From Roseovarius sp. (GTDB taxonomy: Bacteria; Pseudomonadota; Alphaproteobacteria; Rhodobacterales; Rhodobacteraceae), in assembly GCA_002720475.1 (NCBI GenBank), contig PBIL01000005.1, forward strand, positions 1 to 64,000: DNA of 64,000 nt, given 5' to 3'. Positions 17,108-27,171 of this stretch are shown here, piece by piece (positions within the stretch are counted from its first letter, which is position 1; the number at the start of each line of letters is the position of its first letter). The position numbers and the translations under genes are program-made. A model generated the notes under the pieces. It saw nothing but the letters and a program-made list of their open reading frames with translations, made no database searches and had not been told where the DNA came from.

Positions 17108-17833
17108 ATGGCGAGCACTGGGGCCGACGGGGCCGGGCCGCGCCATGTGGCGATCATCATGGACGGCAATGGCCGCTGGGCGCAAAAGCGCGGCCGCCCG
17201 CGCCTCTTCGGTCATCATGCCGGCGCGCGGCGGGTGCGCGAGATCGTCGAGGCATGTCCGGGTCTGGGGGTCAAGTATCTGACCATATTTGCCTTCTCCA
17301 CCGAGAACTGGAAGCGCACCCAGACCGAGGTGGCCGGGCTCATGAGCCTTTTCCGCCGTTACATCATGAAGGAAATGCAGGATTTCGTGCGCGAGAACGT
17401 GCGCGTGCGCTTCATCGGCGACCGGCCGCGGCTCGATGCCAAGCTGCGCGCGCTGATGGACGAGGCCGAGGCGATGACCGCCCATTGCACCGGCACCAAC
17501 CTCACCATCGCGCTCAATTACGGCGGGCGCGACGAGGTGGCGCGGGCAACGAAGCGGCTGGCCCGCGACGTGGCCCAGGGGCGGCTCGATCCCGAGGCCG
17601 TGGACGAGGAGACGCTGCCGCGCTATCTCGATACCCGCGTTCTGCCCGATCCCGATCTGGTGATCCGCACGAGCGGCGAGGCGCGGATCTCGAACTTCCT
17701 TCTGTGGCAATCGGCCTACGCGGAATACGAGTTCATCGACACGCTCTGGCCGGATTTCTCGCCCGAGATATTTGCCGGGCTCCTGGCGCAATACGGGGCG
17801 CGCGACCGCCGCTTCGGTGCGGTGAGCGCATGA
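17108..17833 (+). CDS. uppS: undecaprenyl diphosphate synthase (di-trans,poly-cis)
   Basis: Cis-prenyltransferase making the C55 carrier lipid for cell-wall and polysaccharide synthesis. The catalytic Asp is in IIMDGNGRWAQKRG. FAFSTENWKRT and RTSGEARISNFLLWQSAYAEYEF are family signatures. I prefer the ATG at 17108 (241 residues) because GGAGGGG lies 6 bases before it; a further ATG at 17090 overlapping the frr stop has no such site. Stop overlaps the cdsA ATG. Confidence 0.95.
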   Translation: MASTGADGAGPRHVAIIMDGNGRWAQKRGRPRLFGHHAGARRVREIVEACPGLGVKYLTIFAFSTENWKRTQTEVAGLMSLFRRYIMKEMQDFVRENVRVRFIGDRPRLDAKLRALMDEAEAMTAHCTGTNLTIALNYGGRDEVARATKRLARDVAQGRLDPEAVDEETLPRYLDTRVLPDPDLVIRTSGEARISNFLLWQSAYAEYEFIDTLWPDFSPEIFAGLLAQYGARDRRFGAVSA

Positions 17834-18615
17834 AAGCGGCGACGCGCTGGAACGATCTCGGTCCGCGCGTGGCTTCGGGCCTGGCGATGGCGGCGGCGGG
17901 GCTTGCCGCGCTCTGGGTCGGGGGGGGCGTCTTCGCGGCGCTGGTCTCGGGGCTGGCGGGCCTGATGATGTGGGAGGCGGCCCGGCTCTTCGGCGCCCGC
18001 GACGCGCTGCGCGCGGGGCTTCTCGGGGCGGCGGCGGTGGCGCTGGCGCTGGCGCTGTGGCTGCCGGGTGCCTTCGTGCTGCCGCTGCTGCTGGCGGCGG
18101 TGCTGGTCGCGGCGCAGGGCGTGGCGCGGGCGCGCGCGCCCTTTGCCGCTCTGTCGCTCGGCGCGCTTCTCGGGGCCTGGGCGATGGGGTGGCTGCGCGC
18201 CGAGGCGGGGCTGGTCTGGGTGCTGTGGCTTGTGGCCATCGTCATCGTTTCGGACGTGGCCGGGTATTTCGCGGGGCGCAGCCTGGGCGGGCCGAAATTC
18301 TGGCCGCGCGTCAGCCCCAAGAAGACCTGGTCCGGCACGGTGGCGGGCTGGATCGGCGCGGGGATCGTGGGCGCGCTCTTTGCCGGGCCAAGCGGGGCGG
18401 GGGCGGCGCTTGTTCCCGTCTCGGTTCTCGTGGGCCTGGCCGGGCAGATGGGCGACATCGCCGAAAGCGCGGTCAAGCGGATGCAGGGCGTCAAGGACAG
18501 CTCCGCCCTCATTCCCGGCCATGGTGGCGTACTCGACCGGTTCGACGCGATGCTCGGCGCGGCGCTGATGGCGGGGCTGTTGCACGCGACGGGACTATTG
18601 CCGGGGGCGGCATGA
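17830..18615 (+). CDS. cdsA: phosphatidate cytidylyltransferase
   Basis: Integral membrane enzyme making CDP-diacylglycerol. 261 residues with about seven Ala/Leu-rich helices. The C-terminal signature is present as SPKKTWSGTVAGW followed by GQMGDIAESAVKRMQGVKDSS and PGHGGVLDRFDA. ATG overlaps the uppS stop and its own stop overlaps dxr, so translation is coupled through the operon. Confidence 0.95.
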   Translation: MKAATRWNDLGPRVASGLAMAAAGLAALWVGGGVFAALVSGLAGLMMWEAARLFGARDALRAGLLGAAAVALALALWLPGAFVLPLLLAAVLVAAQGVARARAPFAALSLGALLGAWAMGWLRAEAGLVWVLWLVAIVIVSDVAGYFAGRSLGGPKFWPRVSPKKTWSGTVAGWIGAGIVGALFAGPSGAGAALVPVSVLVGLAGQMGDIAESAVKRMQGVKDSSALIPGHGGVLDRFDAMLGAALMAGLLHATGLLPGAA

Positions 18616-19787
18616 GGCGGGTGTCGATCCTGGGTGCGACCGGCTCCATCGGGCAGAGCACGATCGACCTGATCGCGCGGGCACCGCAGGAATACGAGGT
18701 GGTGGCGTTGACCGGGGGGCGCAACATCGCGCGGCTGGCGGCGGATGCGCGCGCGCTGCGCGCCGAAGTGGCCGTCACCGCCGAGGAGGCGCTCTTGCCC
18801 GATCTGCGCGCCGCGCTTGTCGGCTCGGGCGTGGAGGCCGCCGCCGGGCGCGCGGCGCTTCTGGAGGCGGCGGCACGCCCGGCGGACTGGGTGATGTCGG
18901 CCATTGTCGGGGCGGCGGGGCTTGCGCCGGGGCTGAGGGCGCTCGAACAGGGCGCGACGCTCGCGCTGGCCAACAAGGAATCGCTCGTCACCGCCGGGCC
19001 GCTGGTCATGGGCACGGCCGCGCGGCACGGCGCGCGGCTGCTGCCGGTGGACAGCGAACATTCGGCGATCTTCCAGGCGCTCGCGGGAGAGGATGCCGCC
19101 TCTGCCACCCGCGTGATCATCACCGCCTCCGGCGGGGCCTTCCGCGACTGGCCGCTGGAGCGTCTGGCAGCGGCCACGGTGGCCGAGGCGTCCTCCCATC
19201 CCAACTGGGACATGGGCCAGCGCATCACCATCGACTCGGCCTCGATGTTCAACAAGGCGCTCGAGATGATCGAGGCGCGCGAGTTCTTCGGTTTCGAGCC
19301 GGCGCGCATCGAGGTGCTGATCCACCCGCAATCGCTGGTCCATGCGCTGGTGGGCTTTGCCGACGGGGGCCTTATCGCCCATGTCGGGCCGCCCGACATG
19401 CGCCATGCCATCGGCTATGCGCTGCACTGGCCCGAGAGGCGCGCGCTGCCGGTGGCCGCGCTCGATCTTGCGGCGGCGGGCACGCTCGAGTTCCGCACGC
19501 CCTGCGAGACGCGCTATCCGGCGCTGCGGCTGGCGCGGGCGGTGATGGAGGAGGGCGGGCTGGCCGGTGCCATCTTCAACGCCGCCAAGGAGCGCGCGCT
19601 CGATCATTTCATCGCCGGGCGCATCGGTTTCACGGCCATGGCCCCGCTGGTCGAGACGGTGCTGGACGCGCTTCTGGCGCTGCCCGAGGCGAGGGGCGGC
19701 GATCTGACCCTTGATCGCGTGGCGCATATGGACCATCTCGCACGGCAGAGCACCGACCGCGCCGCCGCGCGCAAGCAACAGGGATAA
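18612..19787 (+). CDS. dxr: 1-deoxy-D-xylulose 5-phosphate reductoisomerase
   Basis: NADPH-dependent second step of the MEP isoprenoid pathway. 391 residues. The nucleotide-binding motif is ILGATGSIGQSTIDLI (6-21). LANKESLVTAG, DSEHSAIFQAL, ITASGGAFRD, SSHPNWDMGQRITIDSASM and NKALEMIEA follow, covering the metal and substrate site. Product feeds UppS in the same operon and MiaA next door. Confidence 0.97.
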   Translation: MRRVSILGATGSIGQSTIDLIARAPQEYEVVALTGGRNIARLAADARALRAEVAVTAEEALLPDLRAALVGSGVEAAAGRAALLEAAARPADWVMSAIVGAAGLAPGLRALEQGATLALANKESLVTAGPLVMGTAARHGARLLPVDSEHSAIFQALAGEDAASATRVIITASGGAFRDWPLERLAAATVAEASSHPNWDMGQRITIDSASMFNKALEMIEAREFFGFEPARIEVLIHPQSLVHALVGFADGGLIAHVGPPDMRHAIGYALHWPERRALPVAALDLAAAGTLEFRTPCETRYPALRLARAVMEEGGLAGAIFNAAKERALDHFIAGRIGFTAMAPLVETVLDALLALPEARGGDLTLDRVAHMDHLARQSTDRAAARKQQG

Positions 19788-19790
19788 ACC

Positions 19791-21137
19791 GTGGACATAG
19801 TGACCTTCCTGCCGCAATCCGGCAGTCTCTTCATGACGATCCTCGCTTTCGTGGTGGCGCTTTCGGTGATCGTCGCGGTGCATGAATACGGGCATTACAT
19901 CGTCGGGCGCTGGTCGGGGATCAAGGCGGAGGTGTTCTCGCTCGGTTTCGGGCCGGTGCTTCTTGCGCGCACCGACCGGCACGGCACCCGCTGGCAGGTG
20001 GCGGCGCTGCCCTTTGGCGGCTACGTGAAGTTCCTTGGCGATTCGGATGCCGCCAGCGGCAAGGATGCCGCCGCGATGAAGGCCATGCCCGAGGCCCGCC
20101 TGCGCCAGACCATGCACGGCGCGCCGCTCTGGGCGCGCACGGCGACGGTGGCGGCAGGGCCGCTCTTCAACTTTGCCCTGTCGATCCTGATCTTCACCGC
20201 CGTGCTTATGAGCGGCGGCAAGCCCGCAGAGCCGCTGACCGTGGGCGCGCTGAAGCCCTTGCCGGTCGAAGGGGTGACATTGCGCCCCGGCGACGAGATC
20301 CTGTCCGTCGCCGGGCTGCCCATCCCGGACAGCGATGCCGAAGACCGCTACGACGCCTTCCTAGATGCGCTGCCGGCCGCGCCGCTGCTCGATTACGAGG
20401 TGAGGCGCGACGGGCAGAGGATGGTCGTGCAGGGTCCGCCGCTGATGCCGCCGCTGGTGGGCGGGCTCTCGCCGCAATCGGCGGCCTTCGATGCGGGGCT
20501 TGCCGCGGGCGACGTGATCACCGCCGTGAACGGCAGGCCCGTCCATGCCTTTTCCGAGCTTAAGGAGATCGTCGAGGGCTCGGACGGCGCGCCGCTGTCC
20601 CTGACCGTCTGGCGCGACGGTGAGGAACTGGCGCTGACGCTGGTGCCGCGCCGCACCGACGAGCCGCAGCCCGAGGGCGGCTTTCGCACCGAGTGGCGGA
20701 TAGGCATCGCGGGGGGCATGGCCTTCGAGCCTGCGACCGTGGCGCTTGGGCCGCTCGAGGCGATCGGCGAGGCCTTTGTTCAGACCGGCGACATCGTCAC
20801 CGGCTCGCTCTCGGGCCTCTATCACATGGTGACGGGTGCGATCAGCACCTGCAACATGTCCGGCCCCATCGGCATCGCCGAGGTTTCGGGCGCGATGGCA
20901 AGCCAGGGCGCGCAGAGCTTCGTGTGGTTCATCGCGGTGCTCTCGACGGCGGTGGGAATGCTCAACCTCTTCCCCGTGCCGGTGCTCGATGGCGGGCACC
21001 TGCTGTTCTACGCCTACGAGGCCGTGTCGGGCCGCCCCCCGAGCGAGCGCGCCTTGCGCGCGATGATGACCCTGGGCCTCACGGTGATCCTGTCGCTCAT
21101 GCTCTTTGCCCTGTTCAACGACATCTTCTGCCCGTAA
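19791..21137 (+). CDS. rseP: site-2 intramembrane metalloprotease RseP
   Basis: Cleaves membrane-bound anti-sigma factors and leftover signal peptides. 448 residues, with zinc motif HEYGH near residue 28, FGGYVKFLGD, PDZ segments at about 125-310, and the C-terminal NLFPVPVLDGGHLLF. The GTG start at 19791 leaves 3 bases after the dxr stop; an ATG at 19833 is too close to the HExxH helix. In most relatives bamA follows immediately; here a LysE-type gene does. Confidence 0.93.
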   Translation: MDIVTFLPQSGSLFMTILAFVVALSVIVAVHEYGHYIVGRWSGIKAEVFSLGFGPVLLARTDRHGTRWQVAALPFGGYVKFLGDSDAASGKDAAAMKAMPEARLRQTMHGAPLWARTATVAAGPLFNFALSILIFTAVLMSGGKPAEPLTVGALKPLPVEGVTLRPGDEILSVAGLPIPDSDAEDRYDAFLDALPAAPLLDYEVRRDGQRMVVQGPPLMPPLVGGLSPQSAAFDAGLAAGDVITAVNGRPVHAFSELKEIVEGSDGAPLSLTVWRDGEELALTLVPRRTDEPQPEGGFRTEWRIGIAGGMAFEPATVALGPLEAIGEAFVQTGDIVTGSLSGLYHMVTGAISTCNMSGPIGIAEVSGAMASQGAQSFVWFIAVLSTAVGMLNLFPVPVLDGGHLLFYAYEAVSGRPPSERALRAMMTLGLTVILSLMLFALFNDIFCP

Positions 21138-21170
21138 TCCTGCCCGCGCAACGCGCGTGGGGAGAGGCAG

Positions 21171-21773
21171 ATGCAGGCAGGCTTGGCGGGCTTCGCGCTC
21201 GGGTTCTCGCTCATCCTTGCGATCGGGGCGCAGAACGCCTTTGTCCTCCGGCAGGGGCTGCGGCGCGAACATGTCCTTGCGGTGGTTCTGGTCTGCGCGC
21301 TTTCGGATGCGGTGCTCATCGCCGCGGGCGTGGCGGGGTTCGGCGCGCTGGCCGAGGCGGTGCCGGGGCTGGAACGGATCATGCGCTATGGCGGCGCGGC
21401 CTTTCTGCTGGTCTATGGCGCGCGGGCCTTTCGCGCGGCCTGGCGCGGCGGAGAGGTGCTGGAGGCGGGCGCGGGGGCGGGCAGCCTTGTCCGCGCCGTG
21501 CTCACCTGCCTGGCCCTGACCTGGCTCAACCCGCATGTCTATCTCGACACGGTGGTGCTGCTCGGCTCGGTCTCGGCGCAATATGAGGACCGGCTGGCCT
21601 TCGGGCTGGGGGCCGTGAGCGCGAGTTTCGCCTTCTTCTTCGCGCTGGGCTATGGCGCGCGGCTTCTGGCACCGCTCTTCCGACGCCCGGCAAGCTGGCG
21701 GGTGCTCGACGCGGGCGTGGGGGCGGTCATGTGGTCCATCGCGGCGGGTCTGCTGCTGGGTCAGCGAGAGTAA
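21171..21773 (+). CDS. LysE/ArgO-family amino-acid exporter
   Basis: A 200-residue inner-membrane exporter with about six helices. [23 protein letters not shown] near the start and [12 protein letters not shown] at about 118-129 are hallmarks of the LysE superfamily, closest in style to ArgO (arginine export). It follows rseP by 33 bases with GGGGAGAGGCAG as ribosome site, so it may be read from the same transcript. Exported substrate is inferred, not shown. Confidence 0.85.
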   Translation: MQAGLAGFALGFSLILAIGAQNAFVLRQGLRREHVLAVVLVCALSDAVLIAAGVAGFGALAEAVPGLERIMRYGGAAFLLVYGARAFRAAWRGGEVLEAGAGAGSLVRAVLTCLALTWLNPHVYLDTVVLLGSVSAQYEDRLAFGLGAVSASFAFFFALGYGARLLAPLFRRPASWRVLDAGVGAVMWSIAAGLLLGQRE

Positions 21774-21791
21774 CTTCCGATCAGGGTTATC

Positions 21792-21815
21792 TGCCCGTCG
21801 CGCCAGCGACGGGCA
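21792..21815 (+). terminator. 10-bp GC-rich hairpin after the LysE gene
   Basis: TGCCCGTCGC (21792-21801) pairs perfectly with GCGACGGGCA (21806-21815) around GCCA. There is no T-run, so intrinsic termination is uncertain. Further stems follow: CGCCCGCC/GGCGGGCG (21822-21829 with 21838-21845), and an alternative GGGCGCG/CGCGCCC sharing its right arm. They sit in the non-coding stretch before the pirin remnant. Confidence 0.4.
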
Positions 21816-21886
21816 CGCGCCCGCCCGCCCACCGCATGGCGGGCGCGTTCCGCGCCCACCCGGGCGTGCGCGTGCCCGTCCTGAAT

Positions 21887-22117
21887 GGAGCGCACCCAGC
21901 TCCGGCGGCCGCACAGGCGCTGTGCGCGGGCGAGGCGGGCGCGCGGCTCCTGCTTCTCGGGGGCGAGACGCTGAACGGGCCGCGTCACATCTGGTGGAAC
22001 TTCGTCGCCTCCTCGCGCGAGTTGATCGAGGCCGCCAAGGCCGACTGGGCGGCGCGCGATCACGGCCGCTTTGCCCTGCCGCCCGGCGATGGTGCGGAGT
22101 TCATCCCGCTGCCCTGA
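21887..22117 (+). pseudogene. C-terminal fragment of a pirin-family protein
   Basis: The frame encodes [22 protein letters not shown], then [15 protein letters not shown] and ends GAEFIPLP, the hallmark C-terminal half of pirin. The N-terminal cupin domain with the metal-binding histidines is absent: sequence upstream in the same frame is low-complexity Pro/Ala/Arg with no pirin features. Intact pirins are about 230-300 residues. The open frame extends to 21731 but overlaps the LysE gene, so a functional short protein is unlikely. This fills most of the 441 bases between the LysE and EamA genes. Confidence 0.7.
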
Positions 22118-22214
22118 GCCATGCGCCTGGTGGGACGTTGGCTTGCGTCCTTGGCATGGCCCGGGGCCCGCCCCCGGCTCGACAGCGCGCGCGCGGCGTG
22201 AATTAATGTGACGC

Positions 22215-23135
22215 ATGAGCGCCACCACCGACAGCCCCGCAGCCCCGGCTGCACATCCCCTGCGGGGCGTGCTCTGGATGGTGATCACGGGCATTCTCTT
22301 CGTGGGCGTGCCCGCGCTGGTCAAGGTCCTGGGCACGCGCGTGCCCGCGCCGCAGGCGGCCTTTCTGCGCTATCTTCTGGGGCTGGTCTTCCTGCTGCCG
22401 GTGCTGACGGCCCTGCGCGATCTGCGGCTTGACCGGGGCACCTGGGGTCTCATCGCCGCGCGGGGGGCATTTCACACGCTCGGTGTCGCGCTCTGGTTCT
22501 ATGCCATGGCGCGCATCCCCATCGCCGACGTGACGGCGATGAATTACCTCTCGCCCATCTATGTCACGCTCGGCGCCGCGCTCTTTCTGGGCGAGCGGCT
22601 GGCGGCGCGGCGGGTGATCGCCGTGGGCGTGGCGCTCTGCGGCGCGCTGATCATCCTGCGCCCGGGATTCCGCGAGGTGGGGCCGGGGTATCTGGCGATG
22701 CTGGTCACGGCGGTGACCTTCGGCGGCTCCTACCTCATGGCCAAGGTGCTCTCGGGCCGGGTGAGCGCGGGGGTGGTGGTGGCGATGCTGTCGATCACGG
22801 TCACGATCGGACTCGCCCCCCTGGCCATCGCCGTCTGGGTGCCGCCGACGCCCTGGGAACTGGCCATCCTGATGGCCGTGGCCTGCATTGCCACGACCGG
22901 GCATTACACCATGACGCTGGCCTTTCGCGCGGCCCCGCTGGCGGTGACGCAGCCCGTCACCTTCCTGCAACTGGTCTGGGCGGTGCTTCTCGGTGCGCTG
23001 GTCTTCGGCGAGGGGGTGGATCTCTTCGTGATCCTCGGCGGCACGGTGATCGTGGGCGCGGTCAGCTTCATTTCCTGGCGCGAGGCGGTGCTCAAGCGGC
23101 GGATCACGCCGCCGGTGCCCGCGACCAAGGTCTGA
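22215..23135 (+). CDS. EamA/DMT-family permease
   Basis: A 306-residue inner-membrane protein with ten predicted helices in two EamA repeats, the first at about 16-149 and the second at about 160-295. YFLR-type segment [15 protein letters not shown] and [23 protein letters not shown] are typical of drug/metabolite transporters. Substrate unknown. It stands alone between the pirin remnant and ychF. Confidence 0.85.
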   Translation: MSATTDSPAAPAAHPLRGVLWMVITGILFVGVPALVKVLGTRVPAPQAAFLRYLLGLVFLLPVLTALRDLRLDRGTWGLIAARGAFHTLGVALWFYAMARIPIADVTAMNYLSPIYVTLGAALFLGERLAARRVIAVGVALCGALIILRPGFREVGPGYLAMLVTAVTFGGSYLMAKVLSGRVSAGVVVAMLSITVTIGLAPLAIAVWVPPTPWELAILMAVACIATTGHYTMTLAFRAAPLAVTQPVTFLQLVWAVLLGALVFGEGVDLFVILGGTVIVGAVSFISWREAVLKRRITPPVPATKV

Positions 23136-23205
23136 CGCGCTTGACCTTGGCCCCGCCGCCCCCGTAGATGCGCCCCGATACGGGCAAGACCGGAGAGGCA
23201 GGCCG

Positions 23206-24303
23206 ATGGGGTTCAGGATGGGTATCGTGGGGCTTCCCAATGTGGGCAAGTCCACGCTTTTCAACGCGCTGACGCGCACCGCGGCGGCGCAGGCGGCCAA
23301 TTTCCCCTTCTGCACGATCGAGCCCAATGTGGGCGACGTGGCCGTGCCCGATGCGCGGCTGGAGAGGCTGGCGGCGATTGCCGGGTCGCGCCAGATCATC
23401 CCCGCGCGCATGACCTTCGTCGATATCGCCGGGCTGGTGAAGGGGGCGAGCAAGGGCGAGGGGCTCGGCAACCAGTTTTTGGCCAATATCCGCGAGGTCG
23501 ATGCCATCGCGCATGTGCTGCGCTGCTTCGAGGATGCGGACGTGACCCATGTCGAGGGGCGGGTGGATCCGCTGGCCGATGCCGAGGTGATCGAGACCGA
23601 GCTCATGCTCGCCGATCTGGAATCGGTGGAAAAGCGGCGCGCGGGGCTCTTGCGCAAGCTCAAGGGCGGCGACAAGGAGGCCGCGCAGGCGGACCGCCTT
23701 CTGGCCGCGGCACAGGCGGCGCTGGAAGCGGGGCGGCCTGCCCGCACCGTCGCGGTGGATGCCGAGGATGCGCGGGCCTGGCGGCTGCTGCAACTGCTGA
23801 CCGCCAAGCCGGTGCTCTATGTCTGCAACGTGGACGAGGCGAGCGCGGCCACCGGCAACCGATTTTCCGAGGCGGTGGCGGCGATGGCCGAGGCGCAGGG
23901 CGCGGCCTCGGTCGTGATCTCGGCGCAGATCGAGGAGGAGATCTCCAGGCTCGAGCCGGAGGAGGCGGCGATGTTCCTTGCCGAGATGGGGCTCGAGGAG
24001 GCAGGGCTCGACCGGCTCATCCGCGCGGGCTATGCGCTCCTGCATCTCGAGACCTATTTCACCGTCGGCCCCAAGGAGGCGCGCGCCTGGACGATCCCGC
24101 GGGGCACCCCGGCCCCGAAGGCCGCAGGCGTGATCCACGGCGATTTCGAGAAGGGCTTCATCCGCGCCGAGACCATCGCCTACGAGGATTTCGTGAGCCT
24201 CGGCGGCGAGCAGGGGGCGAAGGAGGCAGGCAAGATGCGCGCCGAGGGCAAGTCCTACATCGTGCAGGACGGCGACGTGCTGCACTTTCTCTTCAATACC
24301 TGA
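23206..24303 (+). CDS. ychF: redox-regulated ATPase/GTPase YchF (Obg-related)
   Basis: Ribosome-associated P-loop ATPase of 365 residues. P-loop [14 protein letters not shown], switch region [33 protein letters not shown], and a C-terminal TGS-like domain ending [21 protein letters not shown]-like motif reads VCNVDEAS. Start ATG 23206 is supported by CGGAGAGGCAGGCCG; a second ATG 12 bases later is possible. Confidence 0.96.
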   Translation: MGFRMGIVGLPNVGKSTLFNALTRTAAAQAANFPFCTIEPNVGDVAVPDARLERLAAIAGSRQIIPARMTFVDIAGLVKGASKGEGLGNQFLANIREVDAIAHVLRCFEDADVTHVEGRVDPLADAEVIETELMLADLESVEKRRAGLLRKLKGGDKEAAQADRLLAAAQAALEAGRPARTVAVDAEDARAWRLLQLLTAKPVLYVCNVDEASAATGNRFSEAVAAMAEAQGAASVVISAQIEEEISRLEPEEAAMFLAEMGLEEAGLDRLIRAGYALLHLETYFTVGPKEARAWTIPRGTPAPKAAGVIHGDFEKGFIRAETIAYEDFVSLGGEQGAKEAGKMRAEGKSYIVQDGDVLHFLFNT

Positions 24304-24311
24304 GCCATGCG

Positions 24312-24388
24312 TGGCGATCCCGGGAGGACTCGAACCCCCAACATCCTGATTAGAAGTCAGGTGCTCTATCCAGTTGAGCTACGGGACC
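24312..24388 (-). tRNA. tRNA-Arg (anticodon TCT)
   Basis: On the minus strand GGTCCCG (24388-24382) pairs with CGGGATC; the anticodon stem CCTGA/TCAGG encloses CTTCTAA, giving anticodon TCT (reads AGA/AGG). The T-loop is GGTTCGAGTCC. Discriminator G is followed by an encoded CCA (24314-24312). This tRNA serves codons rare in the neighbouring genes. It lies between ychF and truA, convergent with ychF. Confidence 0.95.
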
Positions 24389-24430
24389 GCTGGTCCGGCT
24401 CTTAGCGCGGGGTCGGGCAGAGATCAAAGG

Positions 24431-25201
24431 TTAATCGGCGAAGGGATCGGCCGGATAGCGCACGTCCGCGAGGTAGAGGCCCTGCGGCGGGGCCACGGGC
24501 CCGCAGGCGGCGCGATCACAGGCGATGAGCGCCGCGCGCACCTGTTCGGGCTGCCAGGCACCGCTGCCCACCCGTTCGAGCGTGCCGACAAGGCTGCGCA
24601 CCTGGTTGTGAAGAAAGGAGCGCGCGGCGAAATGCAGGTGGATCTCGGGGCCGGTCGGTGTCTCGACCGATTCGATCCGCGCGCTGTCCAGCGTCTTGAC
24701 CGGGCTTTTTGCCTGGCAGATCGACGAGCGGAAGGTGGTGAAATCGTGGTGGCCCACAAGATGCGCGGCCCCCGCGCGCATGGCGTCGAGATCGAGCGGA
24801 TGGCGCAGATGCCAGACGCGGCCCGCCGCAAGGGCCGGGGGCGCGCGACGCGCGAGGATGCGATAGAGATAGCGCCGCCCGGTGGCCGAGAACCGCGCGT
24901 GCCAGTCATCCGCCACCTGTGCGCAGGCGGTGATGGCGACGGGCTGGGGCCGCAGGTGGTAGTTGAGCGCCTCCGGGAGGCGGCAGGGATCCCAGTCGCG
25001 CGCAAGATCGCACTGCGCCACCTGGCCCGTGGCATGGACGCCCGCATCGGTGCGCCCGGCGGCAGCGATCGTGTGGGGGCCGGGCTCGAGCCGGGCAAGC
25101 GCCGTCTCGATCGCGCCCTGCACCGAGGGCTGGTCCGCCTGGCGCTGCCAGCCCGCGAAGGGCGTGCCGTCATATTCGACCTTGAGGGCATAGCGGGGCA
25201 T
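24431..25201 (-). CDS. truA: tRNA pseudouridine(38-40) synthase
   Basis: Makes pseudouridine at positions 38-40 of the tRNA anticodon arm. 256 residues starting [21 protein letters not shown]. The catalytic Asp is in [29 protein letters not shown] near 195-207 is also conserved. The start is fixed by the conserved N-terminus; the frame stays open far upstream but that is antisense to the TauE gene. Transcription runs on toward the tRNA-Arg gene. Confidence 0.96.
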   Translation of the reverse strand: MPRYALKVEYDGTPFAGWQRQADQPSVQGAIETALARLEPGPHTIAAAGRTDAGVHATGQVAQCDLARDWDPCRLPEALNYHLRPQPVAITACAQVADDWHARFSATGRRYLYRILARRAPPALAAGRVWHLRHPLDLDAMRAGAAHLVGHHDFTTFRSSICQAKSPVKTLDSARIESVETPTGPEIHLHFAARSFLHNQVRSLVGTLERVGSGAWQPEQVRAALIACDRAACGPVAPPQGLYLADVRYPADPFAD

Positions 25202-25330
25202 GGGCGGCGGTCCTTTCTCGGGGCTGATCTTCTGCGCGGTTGCGCGCGCGGGCGCAAGCCCCATCCATGGCTTTTCCCCGCCGCGGGGCCGGTGTAAGGC
25301 GGGCGCAGACCCCCTGAAGCGGAGCGCGCC

Positions 25331-26167
25331 ATGCCCCTGATCCTGCCCGACACGACGCTGCTGATGCAGATGCTGGCGCTGCTGCTCGTGATCGGGGCCT
25401 TCGCGGGGGTGCTGGCCGGGCTTCTGGGCGTGGGGGGCGGCATCGTGCTGGTGCCTGCCTTCTTCTATGCCTTCCAGACGCTTGGCTATGACGGCGCGCA
25501 GCTCATGCAGATCTGCCTGGCCACCTCGCTTGCCACGATCATCGTGACCTCGGTGCGCTCGGTGCTCAGCCACAACCGGAAGGGCGCGGTGGACTGGGTC
25601 ATCCTGCGCGGCTGGGCACCGGGGATCGCGGCGGGGGCGGTGCTGGGCGTTGTGGCGGCGGCGGGGCTGCGCTCGGTCACGCTGCAGGCGATCTTCGGCG
25701 TGCTGGGGGTGGTGATCGGGCTCTACCTGGGCTTCGGGCGCGCGGAGTGGCGGCTTGGTCCGGTCATGCCGGGCGGGGTGCGGCGGCTGGCGATGGCCCC
25801 GCTCATCGGCTTTCTGTCGGTGCTCATGGGGATCGGCGGGGGCAGTTTCGGGGTGCCGCTGATGAGCCTTTACGGCGTGCCGATCCATCGCGCGGTGGCC
25901 ACGGCGGCGGGCTTCGGCGTGACCATCGCGCTGCCCTCGGTTCTGGGCTTTCTCATGCTCGACGTGGCCCCGGAAGGGCGTCCGCCGCTCACCCTCGGGG
26001 CGGTCAACCTGGTGGCCTTCGGCGTGGTGGTGGCGATGACCTTGATCACCGCGCCGCTCGGCGTGCGGCTGGCGCATGCGATGGACCCCAAGCCGCTCAG
26101 GCGCGTCTTCGCCGTCTTCATCACGGTGATCGCGCTCAACATGCTGCGCAAGGCGCTGGGGTGGTAG
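25331..26167 (+). CDS. TauE/SafE-family membrane permease
   Basis: A 278-residue protein of about eight helices in two repeats, each starting with the family glycine motif ([17 protein letters not shown] at about 26-42 and [17 protein letters not shown] at about 160-176). Members export or import sulfite, sulfoacetate or other organic anions. Its TAG lies within the first codons of the next gene, so the two are coupled. Substrate not determined. Confidence 0.88.
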   Translation: MPLILPDTTLLMQMLALLLVIGAFAGVLAGLLGVGGGIVLVPAFFYAFQTLGYDGAQLMQICLATSLATIIVTSVRSVLSHNRKGAVDWVILRGWAPGIAAGAVLGVVAAAGLRSVTLQAIFGVLGVVIGLYLGFGRAEWRLGPVMPGGVRRLAMAPLIGFLSVLMGIGGGSFGVPLMSLYGVPIHRAVATAAGFGVTIALPSVLGFLMLDVAPEGRPPLTLGAVNLVAFGVVVAMTLITAPLGVRLAHAMDPKPLRRVFAVFITVIALNMLRKALGW

Positions 26168-26934
26168 CGGACCTGCTCGAGAAGGGCTGGGCGGTCTATC
26201 CGCCCGAGGCGCGGCTGGCGGACTGGGCGCGCGCGGCGCGGGCGGCGGCCCTGCCGGGGCTGGCCGGGGCCGCGCGGGAGTGCGAGGGCACATGGGTGGT
26301 GGGCGTCGAGGCGCTGCCCAACGATGCCGGGGGCGGTGTGGGCGGCGTGCCGCTTGCCTGCCGCGCGCGAGAGGTGGCCGAGGCGCTCTGGGGCGCGCGG
26401 CCCTTGCACCGGGCGCAGGTCTCGGTGGTCTATCCGGGCTATCCGCGCCCGCGCGCGGGCGAGGGGACGGCGGGGTTTCGCTACCGCTTGCGGCGGGACG
26501 CGGCGCATGTGGACGGGCTCTTGCCCGTGGGGCGCGCGCGGCGGCGGATGCTGCGCGAGCGCCACGCCTGGATTCTCGGCCTGCCGCTGACCGAGACCGG
26601 GGCGGGGGCAAGCCCGCTGGTGGTCTGGGAGGGCAGTCACCACATCCTGCGCCGCGCCTTCGAGGGTGCGCTGGCCGGGGTCGATCCGCGCGACTGGGCC
26701 GGGGTGGATCTGACCGGGACCTATCACGCCGCGCGGCAGGAGGTCTTCGCCACCTGCCCGCGCGTGCCGGTCCACGCGGCCCCCGGCGCCGCCTGGCTCG
26801 TCCATCGCATGATGCTGCACGGCGTGGCCCCCTGGCAGCCGGGGGCCGCGGCCCCGCCCGAGGGGCGCATGGTGGCCTATTTCCGGCCCGAACTTCCCGA
26901 CAGGGCCAGCGCGCAGTGGCTCGATCTGCCCTGA
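26161..26934 (+). CDS. uncharacterised protein, possible 2-oxoglutarate/Fe(II) oxygenase
   Basis: 257 residues from a GTG that overlaps the TauE stop by 7 bases. No signal peptide. It contains AAHVDGLLP, which offers His-x-Asp, and a distal [13 protein letters not shown] (His) followed by [10 protein letters not shown] with Arg; HxD...H plus a C-terminal Arg is the pattern of phytanoyl-CoA-type 2OG oxygenases. [13 protein letters not shown] between them is also typical of that fold (GSH motif). The family call is inference from motifs and spacing. The close coupling to a TauE permease suggests a shared small anionic substrate. Confidence 0.6.
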   Translation: MVADLLEKGWAVYPPEARLADWARAARAAALPGLAGAARECEGTWVVGVEALPNDAGGGVGGVPLACRAREVAEALWGARPLHRAQVSVVYPGYPRPRAGEGTAGFRYRLRRDAAHVDGLLPVGRARRRMLRERHAWILGLPLTETGAGASPLVVWEGSHHILRRAFEGALAGVDPRDWAGVDLTGTYHAARQEVFATCPRVPVHAAPGAAWLVHRMMLHGVAPWQPGAAAPPEGRMVAYFRPELPDRASAQWLDLP

Positions 26935-26937
26935 GCC

Positions 26938-27171
26938 TCAGCCGCGCCCGAGCCGCGCCGCGCGTCCGCCCCGGCGCTTCCTGAGCATGTCCGCGCGGTC
27001 CGGCAGGGCGGCCATGACCGCGCGCCGTTCCTCGGCGCTCATCCGCGACCAGCGCGAGATCTCGTCGATCGAGCGCAGGCAGCCGGTGCAGATTCGCGCC
27101 TCGGGATGAACCACGCAGATCTTCACGCAGGGGCTTTCCACCTCGTCGCGTTGCCAGACATCATCCGCCAT
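26938..27171 (-). CDS. DUF1289 Fe-S/zinc-type small protein
   Basis: 77 residues with four conserved cysteines: [21 protein letters not shown], arranged CxxxC...CxxC, then a helical [21 protein letters not shown] segment and a basic tail. This is the DUF1289 signature; function is unknown in general. The start overlaps the ruvX 3' end by 11 bases, so it is the last gene of the ccmI-ruvX-DUF1289 operon. The basic Arg-rich tail could contact nucleic acid. Confidence 0.88.
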   Translation of the reverse strand: MADDVWQRDEVESPCVKICVVHPEARICTGCLRSIDEISRWSRMSAEERRAVMAALPDRADMLRKRRGGRAARLGRG

